Source: Pseudomonas grandcourensis
GTDB taxonomy: Bacteria; Pseudomonadota; Gammaproteobacteria; Pseudomonadales; Pseudomonadaceae
Length of the DNA stretch: 64,000 nucleotides
Assembly: GCF_039909015.1 (NCBI RefSeq)
Contig: NZ_CP150919.1
Span: forward strand, 1,402,501 to 1,466,500
Direction: 5' to 3'
Under the pieces are notes generated by a model that was not told the origin of the DNA, did no database searches, and saw only the letters and a program-made list of their open reading frames with translations. Shown here one piece after another: positions 35,402-45,095 of this stretch (position 1 is its first letter; every line of letters starts with the position of its first letter). Both the position numbers and the translations under genes were made by a program.

Positions 35402-36529
35402 TTACTGAGGCTTGGCTTCAGTTTTTGGTTTGCCGAAGTGCCACTCGTAAACCACGAATTTGAAGTCTTTCAGGTCGCCTTTCTCGTCGAAGCTCAGGTC
35501 GCCGGTAGGGGTCTTGAAGGTGCCTTTGTGGATGGCTTCAGCCACTTTGGCGGAGTCTTCGGACTTGGCAGCCTTGATGCCTTCGGCGATCACTTCCACA
35601 GCCGAGTAGGCCGGGAAGACGAACGGACCGCTCGGGTCTTCTTTCTTGGCTTTGAACGCATCAGCCAGGGCAATGTTGGCCGGATCCTGGTCGAAGGACT
35701 TCGGCAGGGTCACCAGCAGGCCTTCGGAAGCGTCCTTGGCGATCTGCGAAATGGAGTCGTTACCCACGCCTTCCGGACCCATGAATTTGGCTTTCAGGCC
35801 TTTTTCCTGGGATTGACGCAGGATCAGGCCCAGCTCCGGGTGGTAGCCGCCGTAGTAGACGAAGTCGACGTTGGCTTGCTTGAGCTTGGAGATCATCGAC
35901 GAGAAGTCTTTGTCGCCGGCGTTGACGCCTTCGAACACGGCGACTTTCACGCCTTTGCCTTCCAGGGTTTTCTTCACGGCGGTGGCGATGCCTTCACCGT
36001 ATTGCTGCTTGTCATGCAGAACAGCAACGATCTTCGGTTTTACGAAATCGGCAATGTAGTTACCGGCGGCAGGGCCCTGGGCACTGTCCAGACCGATGGT
36101 GCGGAACACCATTTTGTAACCACGGGCGGTGATGTCCGGGCTGGTGGCAGCCGGGGTGATCATGATCACGCCTTCGTCTTCGTAGATGTCCGAAGCCGGT
36201 TGAGTGGAGCTGGAGCACAGGTGACCGACTACGAACTTGACGCCGTCGTTGACGACCTTGTTCGCGACTGCCACAGCTTGTTTCGGATCACAGGCGTCAT
36301 CGTATTCAACGGCTTCGAGTTTCTTGCCGTCTACGCCGCCCTTGGCGTTGATTTGCTCGATGGCCATTTTGGCGCCACTGAACTGCATGTCGCCGTATTG
36401 GGCTACAGGGCCGGTTTTAGGGCCGGCGATGCCGATCTTGATGGTGTCAGCTGCGAACGAATGGCTGGCAACCCCGGCCAGAACCATAGCGGCAAACAGT
36501 TTGGAAATCTGCTTAGTAGCCTTAGTCAT
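35402..36529 (-). CDS. braC: Branched-chain amino-acid periplasmic binding protein BraC/LivK
   Basis: A 375-residue type I periplasmic binding protein for leucine, isoleucine, valine and possibly alanine and threonine. The signal peptide (about residues 1-26, cleaved near SFAAD) is clear. KIGIAGPKTGPVAQYGDMQF (about 31-50) is the LivJ/LivK start. A disulfide Cys pair (DDACDPKQ and GHLCSS) is present as in LivJ. It leads the bra operon, and its strong expression relative to the permeases is suggested by the hairpin that follows. Confidence 0.95.
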   Translation of the reverse strand: MTKATKQISKLFAAMVLAGVASHSFAADTIKIGIAGPKTGPVAQYGDMQFSGAKMAIEQINAKGGVDGKKLEAVEYDDACDPKQAVAVANKVVNDGVKFVVGHLCSSSTQPASDIYEDEGVIMITPAATSPDITARGYKMVFRTIGLDSAQGPAAGNYIADFVKPKIVAVLHDKQQYGEGIATAVKKTLEGKGVKVAVFEGVNAGDKDFSSMISKLKQANVDFVYYGGYHPELGLILRQSQEKGLKAKFMGPEGVGNDSISQIAKDASEGLLVTLPKSFDQDPANIALADAFKAKKEDPSGPFVFPAYSAVEVIAEGIKAAKSEDSAKVAEAIHKGTFKTPTGDLSFDEKGDLKDFKFVVYEWHFGKPKTEAKPQ

Positions 36530-36879
36530 AGTGCTCCACTCTTACTGTTGTAGTTTTTATAGTCCTGGCGCCGAAAGCAGCAGAACCGGGTCAGATATCT
36601 GCGACATTCCCCGGAAAAGTCCCTCGGCAACTGTACCGGTACAGTGTAGAGCGCCGATTGTCAGCCTGGGAAGGCAGCGCCGGGGGACAAAACCTGCAGG
36701 TGTCGCTTTATTGAAAGTAAAAGACAGAATTGCGGCGGGGTGTTGAGGGGCTTATAGCCTTATTCAGTGCATTCCCTGGCTTTCCTGCGCTTTTCATTTC
36801 GGTCACTCAATTGCATCCGGGTTTTTCTGCCAGACCACCGACGTTATCATCTACGTCGATTTCTATTCCGGACAGTCCC
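36530..36879. other. Gene-free region between braC and the DUF2288 gene
   Basis: This 350-base divergent region must hold the braC promoter and leader and the promoter of the DUF2288 gene. The frame of the latter stays open upstream to 36730, but with no ribosome site there. I see no repeat, RNA gene or clear operator. Confidence 0.45.
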
Positions 36880-37185
36880 ATGAATCAAGAACCTAGCACC
36901 CTCTATGCCAAGCTGCTTGGTGAAACCGCATCTATTACCTGGAAAGAGCTGGAGCCGTTCTTCGCCAAGGGTGCCCTATTGTGGGTCGATCCTGGCCTGG
37001 ATCTGATCGCCGCCGCCGAGGCCGTGGCCCAGGATGAAGGGGAGAAAGTGGCTGCCTGGCTGGCCGCCGACAAGCTCGCCAAGCTGTCTGAAACGCGGGC
37101 GCTGGATCTTTTTGAGCGTGATCCGCAGCTGTGGGCCGTGGTTGTTTCGCCGTGGATTCTGATCCAGGAAAGGGCGCAGGCTTAA
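36880..37185 (+). CDS. DUF2288-like protein
   Basis: A 101-residue soluble protein that matches the DUF2288 pattern (LYAKLLGETASITWKELEPF near the start, FFAKGALLWVDPGLDLI about 26-42, LWAVVVSPWILIQE at the end). It is all-helical in appearance with no signal peptide. I chose the ATG at 36880, the usual family start; the upstream extension is of low quality. A similar gene follows the bra locus in P. aeruginosa as I recall. Function is unknown. Confidence 0.8.
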   Translation: MNQEPSTLYAKLLGETASITWKELEPFFAKGALLWVDPGLDLIAAAEAVAQDEGEKVAAWLAADKLAKLSETRALDLFERDPQLWAVVVSPWILIQERAQA

Positions 37186-37374
37186 AGGGTTGCACCTGAT
37201 TGGTGCGCTTCTTTCAGAGGGAAAAGTGTGTAGCCGAGTAGCGTGATGGCATGTTGCCGTAGAGAAAGGCCACAGCCTCACGGTGACGTAAACGTAACGG
37301 GAACAGTTGAGAGGGCAACTGAACGTCCGCTCAATTGTTTCTGGATGTTGATATGCAGTGGGTTCAAGGCCGTC

Positions 37375-37456
37375 ATCGCGAGCTACCTCGCTCACAGTTG
37401 ACCGCGTTCTCTCTGAAAGAATGCGATTCCTGTGGGAGCGAGCTTGCTCGCGATGG
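37375..37456. repeat. Two REP singlets in outward orientation
   Basis: ATCGCGAGCTACCTCGCTCACA at 37375-37397 is a degenerate reverse REP, and TGTGGGAGCGAGCTTGCTCG at 37431-37450 is an intact forward one. Their order is the opposite of that in a REPIN, so they are probably independent insertions or a fused pair. Confidence 0.55.
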
Positions 37457-37479
37457 GGGCGACGCGGTTTTGCGTCTTG

Positions 37480-39675
37480 TTAAGCCGTCTTGCCCGTATG
37501 GTTATTCAACGAAATAACCTTGGTCTTGCCGATGCGGTGACGGTAGATCTCGCGCAGGTACTTGATCGATTTCTTCACGCAATCCCGGGACAGGCGGATG
37601 TCGTTGATCGAGACGAACTTGTCCTTGTCGTTGATCAGCTCGCGGTACTTCTTCTCGTACATCGGCTTGATCGCGTACCAGTTGGTATCGAGGATCTTCG
37701 CCGGGTTCTCGAACTCGTTGAGCAGGTCGTCGATGCGGTCTTCATCGAACTGTTCGTTGATGATGAAGTCCAGGATCGAGTTGTCCAGGGTCTCGTCGAA
37801 GCGGTACGGGTTTTTCGCGAAGCAGCGCTTGATGAAGGCCACGATCAGCGTCAGGAAATCGTCCGACAGGCACGGGCTCTTGGCGATCAGGGTGGTCAGC
37901 GACAGGTTGGCCGAAGCACCGATCACCAGCGCGTAGCGCTTGAGCGTGGTGTTGGGGAACAGGCTGTTGAGATGAGTCTTCAACCGGTTCAAATCCATGT
38001 AGGACAGCTTGTAGTCCTTCGGCAAGGAAACGATCGACACCACCGACGAGCAATTCTTGAAGAAGTGCAGGTCATGCAGGGCCGCGGCGTCGTAACCCGA
38101 GTTCTTGTACTGCTCCAGTGACGCGCGATAGCGCTTGGACTCGATCGGCAACAGGCTGATGCCTTCGATGGCCTGGGTGACCTTGTTGAAGTGTGGCAGG
38201 TCGATCGAACGGAAGAACAGATCGTCGATGTTCAGGCGCTGCGGCTCTTTCTCGAACACCTTGAATTTGTCGCTGCTCGGCGGCGGGGTTTCCGGCACCA
38301 CGGACTCGGCGTAGGCAATCGCCACCGGGCCGGCCAGGCTCATGAACAGGTCGTTGGCGTCCAGGCGGATGGTTTCGCCGATGTCGATGCCGGCGCGACG
38401 GAAATAGTTCTGGTCGTAGTCAGTCGTAACCGCCTGCGCCGTCAGAATGTTGAAGATCTGCTGCGAGATGTACTGGTTGGCATGCTTTTCCATGGCATTG
38501 ACATCAATGTTCTGGATATTGCCGTCATCGTTCTCTTCGGCGTAACGCATGATGTCGTTGGAGATCAGCATCATCGCGTTCCACGGGCGGATGCGGCCCA
38601 TGACACTGGCTTCGCTGCTGTCTTCGTTGGCGAAGTTGTAGGAAAAGTCCCACTCTTCCGACAGGTATTTGCACAGCAGGCGGCCGGCATTGATGTGCAG
38701 GGCTTCGGACATTTCACTGCGGTGATCGGAAATGTTCGGCAGTACACAGATGCCACTGGTGAAGATCGGTTCGAAGACGAAGGAGTGGCCGCTCTTGCTG
38801 TCGTGTTCGTCCATCGGTTTGGTGTCGAACGTCTTGTTCATGTACGAGTGCTGCTGGGCCAGGCCGAACTCCGAGGCCATGCCCGAACCGGTACCGCCGC
38901 CGGCACTGAAGATCGAGAAATACAGGCGCGACTGGTTGGCCTTGATGCCGCAGCTGTCGATCAGGTACGAGTGAATCATTTTCCAGTCAGGGCTGGAAAA
39001 ACGCTGGGTGTCCTTGTTCAGGATGATCTTGGCCAGGTACTGGCCGAGGATCGGCGCGTTACCGGCGCCACCGGCGTGGACTTCCGACAGGTCCATGATT
39101 TTCATCTTGCTGTAGTCGCGCAGGAAGCCGCTTTTTTCGCCCTTGCGCGAGAAGCGGATGCGTCCGGCGATGTCCTTGTCCAGGTCGCCGAGCATCACCA
39201 GCGGCTCGACCAGAAACACCGGCTTGGTGTTTTTGTTGTGGCCCAGGCGCAGGTTGTTGCGGATCCACTGAGCCGGGCTGTAGCCCTTTTCGGCAAAGCG
39301 CTTGTCCGGCGACAGGCGATCTTCGTTGTTGAATTCGTTGAGGTAGAACTTGCGGGCGTTGTACACCAGCTCCGCCACGTCCAGCGCAATGTTCGAGCCG
39401 CAACGGCCCAGGCCGATGAGGCACACCGACGGGAACTCCTGATCGCTGTGCTGTTCGCTGTCGCCTTCCAGGTGCGGTGCGCGCGGGAACACCATGTCGC
39501 GCAGGCCGTCGAGGTTGTCGAGGATGCGGTCGGTGTTGGTTTCGGTGAAGTAGAGGTATTGCTGGGTCGCCAACGGGCGCGATTGAATCAATGGCTTCGG
39601 TGATGACGGGCTGTTGGCCGCAGGGCTCAGCGTCAGATCGGTTACCGCAGTGGCCGGGTTGTTTTTAGAAGTCAT
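37480..39675 (-). CDS. Large tubulin/FtsZ-like GTPase-fold protein
   Basis: A 731-residue protein with a recognisable tubulin/FtsZ core behind an 80-residue low-complexity leader. Seen in order: T1-like loop GLGRCGSN (88-95); a T3-like GGAGNAPILG (202-211) resembling FtsZ's GAGANPEVG; the T4 signature GGGTGSG (259-265); a T6-like LISND (370-374) resembling FtsZ's VIPND; and a T7-like LDANDL (438-443) that keeps two acids spaced as in FtsZ's NxDxxD. It should therefore bind GTP and may polymerise with hydrolysis. The C-terminal 270 residues have no counterpart in FtsZ. Family assignment (a tubulin-like or FtsZ-like-2 group) is from memory. There is no partner gene next to it. GC content looks like the neighbours, so recent transfer is not evident. 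Confidence 0.85.
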   Translation of the reverse strand: MTSKNNPATAVTDLTLSPAANSPSSPKPLIQSRPLATQQYLYFTETNTDRILDNLDGLRDMVFPRAPHLEGDSEQHSDQEFPSVCLIGLGRCGSNIALDVAELVYNARKFYLNEFNNEDRLSPDKRFAEKGYSPAQWIRNNLRLGHNKNTKPVFLVEPLVMLGDLDKDIAGRIRFSRKGEKSGFLRDYSKMKIMDLSEVHAGGAGNAPILGQYLAKIILNKDTQRFSSPDWKMIHSYLIDSCGIKANQSRLYFSIFSAGGGTGSGMASEFGLAQQHSYMNKTFDTKPMDEHDSKSGHSFVFEPIFTSGICVLPNISDHRSEMSEALHINAGRLLCKYLSEEWDFSYNFANEDSSEASVMGRIRPWNAMMLISNDIMRYAEENDDGNIQNIDVNAMEKHANQYISQQIFNILTAQAVTTDYDQNYFRRAGIDIGETIRLDANDLFMSLAGPVAIAYAESVVPETPPPSSDKFKVFEKEPQRLNIDDLFFRSIDLPHFNKVTQAIEGISLLPIESKRYRASLEQYKNSGYDAAALHDLHFFKNCSSVVSIVSLPKDYKLSYMDLNRLKTHLNSLFPNTTLKRYALVIGASANLSLTTLIAKSPCLSDDFLTLIVAFIKRCFAKNPYRFDETLDNSILDFIINEQFDEDRIDDLLNEFENPAKILDTNWYAIKPMYEKKYRELINDKDKFVSINDIRLSRDCVKKSIKYLREIYRHRIGKTKVISLNNHTGKTA

Positions 39676-39871
39676 TGTTCGCCATCTACCTGGGCTGATT
39701 GGTTGGCCGACTCACTGTCGTCGAACCGTCACGGAATACAATCGCGTCTTTTTTCAGCGCGTACTTGGACCATGCCTTGGTCTTTAGCCTGAGCATCGCT
39801 CGGGGTGAATCCTTTCCTAAGTCATGATGAATCGGCCAATATTCGGTGATCTTTAATCGAGAAGAGGCAAA

Positions 39872-40768
39872 ATGATGTCAATGCTACCTTCGCTAGGGTT
39901 TGCCGGGATCGGCCTGATGGGGTTGCCGATGTGCCGGCGCCTGCTGGCCGCGGGTTATCCGCTGGCGGTATGGAATCGCAATCCGGACAAGTGCAAGCCG
40001 CTGGTGGAGGCGGGGGCACGCCAGGTCGCCAGCCCGGCCGAACTGTGCCAGCACGCAGACGTGGTAATGCTGTGCCTGGCGGATACGTCAGTCGTACGCG
40101 AGGTGGTGTTTGGTCCGGCAGGCGTAGTGGAGGGCGCAAAAAAAGGCCAGCTGCTGGTGGATTTTTCCAGCCTGGAGCCCAACGCTACGCGGGAAATGGC
40201 CGCAGAACTCGCCGCTAAAACCGGCATGGGCTGGCTCGACACGCCGGTGTCCGGTGGCGTGGTCGGCGCCGAGGCTGGAAGCCTGGCAATCATGGTCGGC
40301 GGTGAAGTACAGGATCTGGAGCGGGTCCGGCCTGTGCTGTTGAGCCTGGGGCAGCGCGTGACGCACATGGGCGGCGTCGGGGCAGGGCAGGTGACCAAGG
40401 CCTGCAATCAGATGATCGTCGCCTGCAATGCATTGGTGATTGCTGAAGTCATCGCGCTGGCGGAACGTTCCGGGGTTGATGCCAGCCTGATCGCCGAAGC
40501 GCTGGCCGGCGGCTTTGCCGATTCGAAACCCTTGCAGATCCTGGCCCCGCAGATGGCTCAAAGTCGATTCGAACCGGTCAAGTGGCACGTACGGACGTTG
40601 CTCAAGGATCTGGATACGGCGGTGAAGTTTTCCCGTGAACAAGGCTCGGCGACACCGATCAGCGGTCTGGCCGCGCAGTTGATGCGCCTGCATGGGAGTC
40701 AGGGTTTCCTTGAAAAGGACCCGTCTACATTAGTGCAGATGTACCGTGAGCCAGACTCAGCGTCGTGA
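39872..40768 (+). CDS. Beta-hydroxyacid dehydrogenase family NAD(P)-dependent oxidoreductase
   Basis: A 298-residue enzyme of the 3-hydroxyisobutyrate/tartronate-semialdehyde reductase family. The nucleotide motif GFAGIGLMGLPMCRRLLAAG is at 8-27. The substrate signature DTPVSGGVVGAEAGSLAIMV is at about 117-136, and the catalytic Lys lies in GAGQVTKACNQMIV at about 170. AGAGG precedes an ATG-ATG pair. The last 44 bases overlap, on the opposite strand, the end of the c-di-GMP gene. The substrate is not clear (tartronate semialdehyde, succinic semialdehyde or 3-hydroxyisobutyrate types). Confidence 0.9.
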   Translation: MMSMLPSLGFAGIGLMGLPMCRRLLAAGYPLAVWNRNPDKCKPLVEAGARQVASPAELCQHADVVMLCLADTSVVREVVFGPAGVVEGAKKGQLLVDFSSLEPNATREMAAELAAKTGMGWLDTPVSGGVVGAEAGSLAIMVGGEVQDLERVRPVLLSLGQRVTHMGGVGAGQVTKACNQMIVACNALVIAEVIALAERSGVDASLIAEALAGGFADSKPLQILAPQMAQSRFEPVKWHVRTLLKDLDTAVKFSREQGSATPISGLAAQLMRLHGSQGFLEKDPSTLVQMYREPDSAS

Positions 40769-42953
40769 CGGTGTAGGTGTCCTTGCGCTGGTTGATTTCA
40801 TTCAACACCGGAAGCAAATCGGTCAGTGGCACCGGCCGGCTCAGCAGATAGCCCTGAACGAAGTCACAGCCATGGTTTTCCAGGAATTGGTATTGCTCAA
40901 AGGTTTCGACCCCCTCGGTGACCACTTGCAGGTGCAGGGTATGGGCCATGACGATGATCGCCTGGACGATCTCCATGTCCTGGGTCGCCTTGGGAATGTC
41001 CTGGATGAACGAACGGTCGATTTTCAGCGTGTTGAGCGGCAAGCGCTTGAGGTAAGCCAGGGATGAATAGCCGGTGCCGAAGTCATCGATCGACAGCGAA
41101 ACGCCTAGGGCGCGGATCTGTCGCAGCAGCACCAGGGTGTTGGCGATATTGCCCATCAAGGCGTTTTCGGTGACCTCCAGTTCCAGCCGGTGGGGCTCCA
41201 CACCGGAGACCCGCAATGCGTACTCGATTTCATCGGCCAGTTCTTCGCGCGCCAGGTTCAAGGGCGAGCAGTTCACGGCGATCTTCAGGTCTTCACAGCC
41301 CTGGCGCGACAACTCGCCCAAGTCCTCGCAGGCCTTGCGCAGCACCCAGTTGTCCAGCTCGGCGATCAGGCCGTTGGCCTCGGCGATGGCGATAAAACGA
41401 TCCGGTACGAGGAAACCGTGGACCGGGTGTTGCCAGCGGATCAAGGCTTCGAGCTTGCTGACCTGACCGGTCTTGAGGTCATAGATCGGCTGGTAATAGA
41501 GCATCAGGCCGGTGTCTTCACGCAGGGCGTGGCGCAACTCTTCTTCCAGCTGCAGCTCGAGTGTGGCGCGGGTTTTCAGGTTGGCGCTGAAAAAGTTCAG
41601 CCCGTTGCGGCCGCTGCCCTTGGACTGATACAGCGCCAGGTCGGCGTTCTTCAACAGTTCCTCACAGGTCTTGCCGTCTTCCGGAAACAGGCTGATGCCG
41701 ATGCTGGTTGTCATGACCATGCGCCTGCCGGCCAGCTCGATGGGCTCCTTCATTTTCAGCATGATGCGTTGGGCCATATGCCGCGCTTCTTCACGATCAC
41801 GCAGGTCGATGAGCAGGCAGAACTCGTCGCCGCCGAAGCGCGCGACCACATCCTCGTGACTGCGAATCGAGCTCTTGATGTGCCCGGCAAGCACTTTGAG
41901 CAACTCGTCACCGGCATCGTGGCCAAGGCTGTCGTTGATCCGCTTGAAATGGTCGATGTCCAGGAACAGGACCGCCAGCATCCCGCCTTCGTTGGTTTTC
42001 TCGATGAGCTTTTCGGCGAAGATCTGGTTGAACCCGCGGCGGTTGATCAGGTTGGTCAGCGCGTCGTAGTGCGCCACCTGTTGCAGCGACATGCGCGCCT
42101 GGTCCAGTTGGCTGAGCAGGGAGTTGACCCGTTGCAGGTCGTGGTCCTTGTGTTGCAGCTTCTTGTCCGCCAGTGCCGCGCTGATGCTGCTGCCGATGAT
42201 CAGCAGGGCCATGACCGTCACGGTCAGTGCCAGTTGCAGGTGGCTGTGTTCGCCGGATTGCGTCGGCAGGCTGTCGCTGGGCAGGACCAGGTTAAAGGCG
42301 GCCATGGCCGTGAGGTGCATACCGAGGATGCCCGCCCCGAGCAACAGGCTGGCGCAGTATTTGAGGAGCTGATGCAGCATGCCGGTGCCGTCGCGCAGAT
42401 ACCATGCCAGCAACAAGGCGGCCAGCGCGGCCCCGATCGCGATCGCGATGGAAAGGGCGAACAGGCCCGGATGGTAATAGACCGAGGCATTGGAGTGCAT
42501 GGCCGTCATGCCCACGTAATGCATGGTCGCGATACCCAGGCCGATTCCGACCGATGCCTTGAGGCACCGCTGAAAACTCAAATCAGGCAGGCTGAGGGTA
42601 TGCATTGCCAGCCACGCGGCGAGCAGCGCGATGGTCAGCGAGAACAGCGTGACAGGCAGTTGGTAGTGAAGATCGACAGGTGCCTGGAAGGCCAGCATCC
42701 CGACGAAGTGCATGGCCCAGATACCGCCGGCCAGGCATCCGCTGCCCACCCAGCGCCAGAGCGTCTTGGACGCGGATTTTTCAGCGTGAGCAACCCGTTC
42801 GGCCATGTCCAGTGTCGCGAAACCGCCGACACAGGCGACCAGATAAGCCAGCAGCACCAGAAAAGGGTCATGTGTGCAATTGAGTATGACCTGCCCGCTC
42901 TCTGGTAGCTCGGTAATGAAATGCAAACCAAGCCACTCCATAGCATGCCCCAT
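40725..42953 (-). CDS. MHYT-GGDEF-EAL membrane c-di-GMP enzyme (MucR-like)
   Basis: A 742-residue protein. The N-terminal MHYT sensor (about 1-250) has three MHxxxM-type motifs in membrane helices (AMHFVGM, MHYVGM, MHLTAM) that may bind a metal or sense a gas. A GGDEF domain follows (about 285-450) with intact RFGGDEF near 372, then an EAL domain (about 470-720) with EALIRW near 501. Both catalytic sites look intact, so it may make and degrade c-di-GMP. The layout matches MucR, which supports alginate synthesis in P. aeruginosa. GAGGGAT precedes the ATG. Confidence 0.9.
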   Translation of the reverse strand: MGHAMEWLGLHFITELPESGQVILNCTHDPFLVLLAYLVACVGGFATLDMAERVAHAEKSASKTLWRWVGSGCLAGGIWAMHFVGMLAFQAPVDLHYQLPVTLFSLTIALLAAWLAMHTLSLPDLSFQRCLKASVGIGLGIATMHYVGMTAMHSNASVYYHPGLFALSIAIAIGAALAALLLAWYLRDGTGMLHQLLKYCASLLLGAGILGMHLTAMAAFNLVLPSDSLPTQSGEHSHLQLALTVTVMALLIIGSSISAALADKKLQHKDHDLQRVNSLLSQLDQARMSLQQVAHYDALTNLINRRGFNQIFAEKLIEKTNEGGMLAVLFLDIDHFKRINDSLGHDAGDELLKVLAGHIKSSIRSHEDVVARFGGDEFCLLIDLRDREEARHMAQRIMLKMKEPIELAGRRMVMTTSIGISLFPEDGKTCEELLKNADLALYQSKGSGRNGLNFFSANLKTRATLELQLEEELRHALREDTGLMLYYQPIYDLKTGQVSKLEALIRWQHPVHGFLVPDRFIAIAEANGLIAELDNWVLRKACEDLGELSRQGCEDLKIAVNCSPLNLAREELADEIEYALRVSGVEPHRLELEVTENALMGNIANTLVLLRQIRALGVSLSIDDFGTGYSSLAYLKRLPLNTLKIDRSFIQDIPKATQDMEIVQAIIVMAHTLHLQVVTEGVETFEQYQFLENHGCDFVQGYLLSRPVPLTDLLPVLNEINQRKDTYTVTTLSLAHGTSALM

Positions 42954-43088
42954 CGTTATCCCTCAGGCCGGCGCAAGGAGCGACGGCGAATGCCTTGGAG
43001 TATAGAGGGCGTGGATGGAGCGCAAGCGGTAGTGGCACATTGGTGCCAAATATTTTGCCATTAGCCTGATAGCGATTAGTGCTAATCC

Positions 43089-43454
43089 TCAGGCGATTTG
43101 CTTCTGAGGCGTCTCGAACGCGGGTTGCAGGGCCGGCAAGCCGAAAGCGGCACGGGCCGCGTCGCAATCGGGATTGGCCAGGCCATCGACCCAGGAAGCC
43201 TCGAACTCCCGACATGTGCTGGAGCGTTTTTCGTAAATCGAGCACTGCACCGTACTGCCCACGTCTCCGACCAGGCTGGTGCAGCGCACGGGTTTGCAGC
43301 CGGTTCCGAGCATCGCGACCCGACTGGGGCTGATCTGCTCGACAAGCTCATCGGGTACCGTCCCCCCGGACGAGGCGCATTCACCCCAGAAAAATGACAC
43401 GCGAAAATGAGAACAGCAGGCACCGCAATTCAGACACGGACTGGCTTCGGACAT
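43089..43454 (-). CDS. YkgJ-like cysteine-cluster protein
   Basis: A 121-residue protein with the CxxCxxCC motif CLNCGACC (about 7-14) and further cysteines at GTGC, RCTS, QCSIY and TCREFEAS. This is the YkgJ-type putative zinc or iron-chelating fold (UPF0153-like). The second half is typical, with CSIYEKRSSTCREF at about 71-84. Function is unknown. It stands alone between the MHYT gene and the MFS gene, on the minus strand. Confidence 0.85.
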   Translation of the reverse strand: MSEASPCLNCGACCSHFRVSFFWGECASSGGTVPDELVEQISPSRVAMLGTGCKPVRCTSLVGDVGSTVQCSIYEKRSSTCREFEASWVDGLANPDCDAARAAFGLPALQPAFETPQKQIA

Positions 43455-43721
43455 GGGCGATTATCTAAGGAGGAGTGGAGACACAGGGGGGAAACAAGGC
43501 CGCTATTCTAGGCTTCGCCAACGGCTTGGGAAGGGGGGCTGAAAGGTATTTTTCATCGATCGGACGGGCTGCGAAATACTCGTCCCGCGAAAGCTCCTAC
43601 AGGTTGCCTCCCATGGGTTGATATCAGCCTGGCGAATAATCAAAGACAGGTGCGGCCGGCCTGTCTAGATTGCAAAGTCCGGGGGCAGTGACGCCCCAAA
43701 AACAATAAAAGAGACGGACCC

Positions 43722-45071
43722 ATGCAGAACTCGACCCAAGCGGCCAATGCCTGGCGCATTCTGTTCCTGTTGTTCCTGGCCAACCTGTTCAATTTTTTCG
43801 ACCGCACCATCCCGGCCATCATCATCGAGCCCATTCGCATGGAATGGCACCTCAGTGATTTCCAGTTGGGAATCATCGGGACGGCATTCACCATCGTCTA
43901 CGCCATTGCCGGCTTGCCGCTGGGGCGCATGGCCGATACCGGCTCACGCAGCAAGCTGATGGGCTGGGGGTTGGCAGCGTGGAGCGGGTTGACGGCGGTC
44001 AACGGCATGGTGGGCAGTTTCTGGAGCTTCCTGATCGTGCGCATGGGCATCGGCATCGGCGAGGCCAGTTATGCGCCGGCCGCCAACTCGCTGATCGGCG
44101 ACTTGTTTCCGGCTCACCGCCGGGCGCGGGCCATGGGGATCTTCATGCTGGGGCTGCCATTGGGGCTGTTGCTGGCGTTCTTCACCATCGGCGCGATGGT
44201 CAAGGCCTTCGATAGCTGGCGCGCGCCGTTCTTTATCGCTGCGGTACCCGGGCTGATCCTGGCGATCTTCATGTTCTTCATCAAGGAACCGAAGCGCGGC
44301 GCCGCGGAGAGCGTTCAGGTTTCGCAGGAAAAGATCGATCGGCCGATCCGTCGTGTGTTGGCCGTGCCGACCTTCCTGTGGCTGGTGATGGCCGGCCTGT
44401 GTTTCAACTTCGCCACCTATGCCTGCAACTCATTTCTGGTGCCGATGCTGCAACGCTATTTCCTCATGCCATTGCAGGATGCAGCAGTGGCGACCGGGGT
44501 TATTGTCGGTGTGACCGGGCTGGTCGGCCTGACCCTCGGTGGCTGGATTGCGGACAAGATTCACCAGCGGGTCGCCAACGGGCGGCTGTTGTTTGCCGCG
44601 TTCAGCCTGGTGATTTCGACGGTCTGCACCGCGTGGGCGCTGCATTCCGGGCGAGTCGAGATCGGCGTGTTCGTTGCCGTGTTCAGCCTCGGTTGGCTGT
44701 TCGCCTACAACTTCTATACCTGCGTGTACACGGCGATTCAGGATGTGGTCGAGCCGCGGTTGCGGGCAACGGCGATGGCGCTGTTCTTTGCCGGGCTGTA
44801 CCTGTTGGGCGGTGGCCTGGGGCCGGTGGTGGTCGGGGCCTTGTCGGATCACTTCGCCCACACGGCGATGCTCGCGGCGGGCGCGGAACAGATGACTGAG
44901 GCGTTTAAAGCGGTCGGCCTGCATGACGCGATGTACCTGATTCCGGTGGCGCTGTTGTTCACCGTGGTGTTTCTGTTCCTGGCTTCTCGGTGTTTCGTGC
45001 GCGATGCCAGGCGGATGAAGGAAGGGTTGGTGGCGGTGGTTGAGCCTGAAGGTTCTGCGGTGACTGCTTAA
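43722..45071 (+). CDS. MFS transporter, spinster-like
   Basis: A 449-residue carrier with 12 predicted helices. The start NLFNFFDRTIPAIIIEPIRM (about 21-40) and the loop motif GLPLGRMADTGSRSKLMGWG resemble the spinster-like/GudP-type MFS carriers that move organic acids or lipids. A charged loop (about 197-212) separates the two halves. GAGACGG precedes the ATG. No neighbour indicates a substrate. Confidence 0.85.
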   Translation: MQNSTQAANAWRILFLLFLANLFNFFDRTIPAIIIEPIRMEWHLSDFQLGIIGTAFTIVYAIAGLPLGRMADTGSRSKLMGWGLAAWSGLTAVNGMVGSFWSFLIVRMGIGIGEASYAPAANSLIGDLFPAHRRARAMGIFMLGLPLGLLLAFFTIGAMVKAFDSWRAPFFIAAVPGLILAIFMFFIKEPKRGAAESVQVSQEKIDRPIRRVLAVPTFLWLVMAGLCFNFATYACNSFLVPMLQRYFLMPLQDAAVATGVIVGVTGLVGLTLGGWIADKIHQRVANGRLLFAAFSLVISTVCTAWALHSGRVEIGVFVAVFSLGWLFAYNFYTCVYTAIQDVVEPRLRATAMALFFAGLYLLGGGLGPVVVGALSDHFAHTAMLAAGAEQMTEAFKAVGLHDAMYLIPVALLFTVVFLFLASRCFVRDARRMKEGLVAVVEPEGSAVTA

Positions 45072-45095
45072 CCACTATCGTCGGAACGCCGCCCG

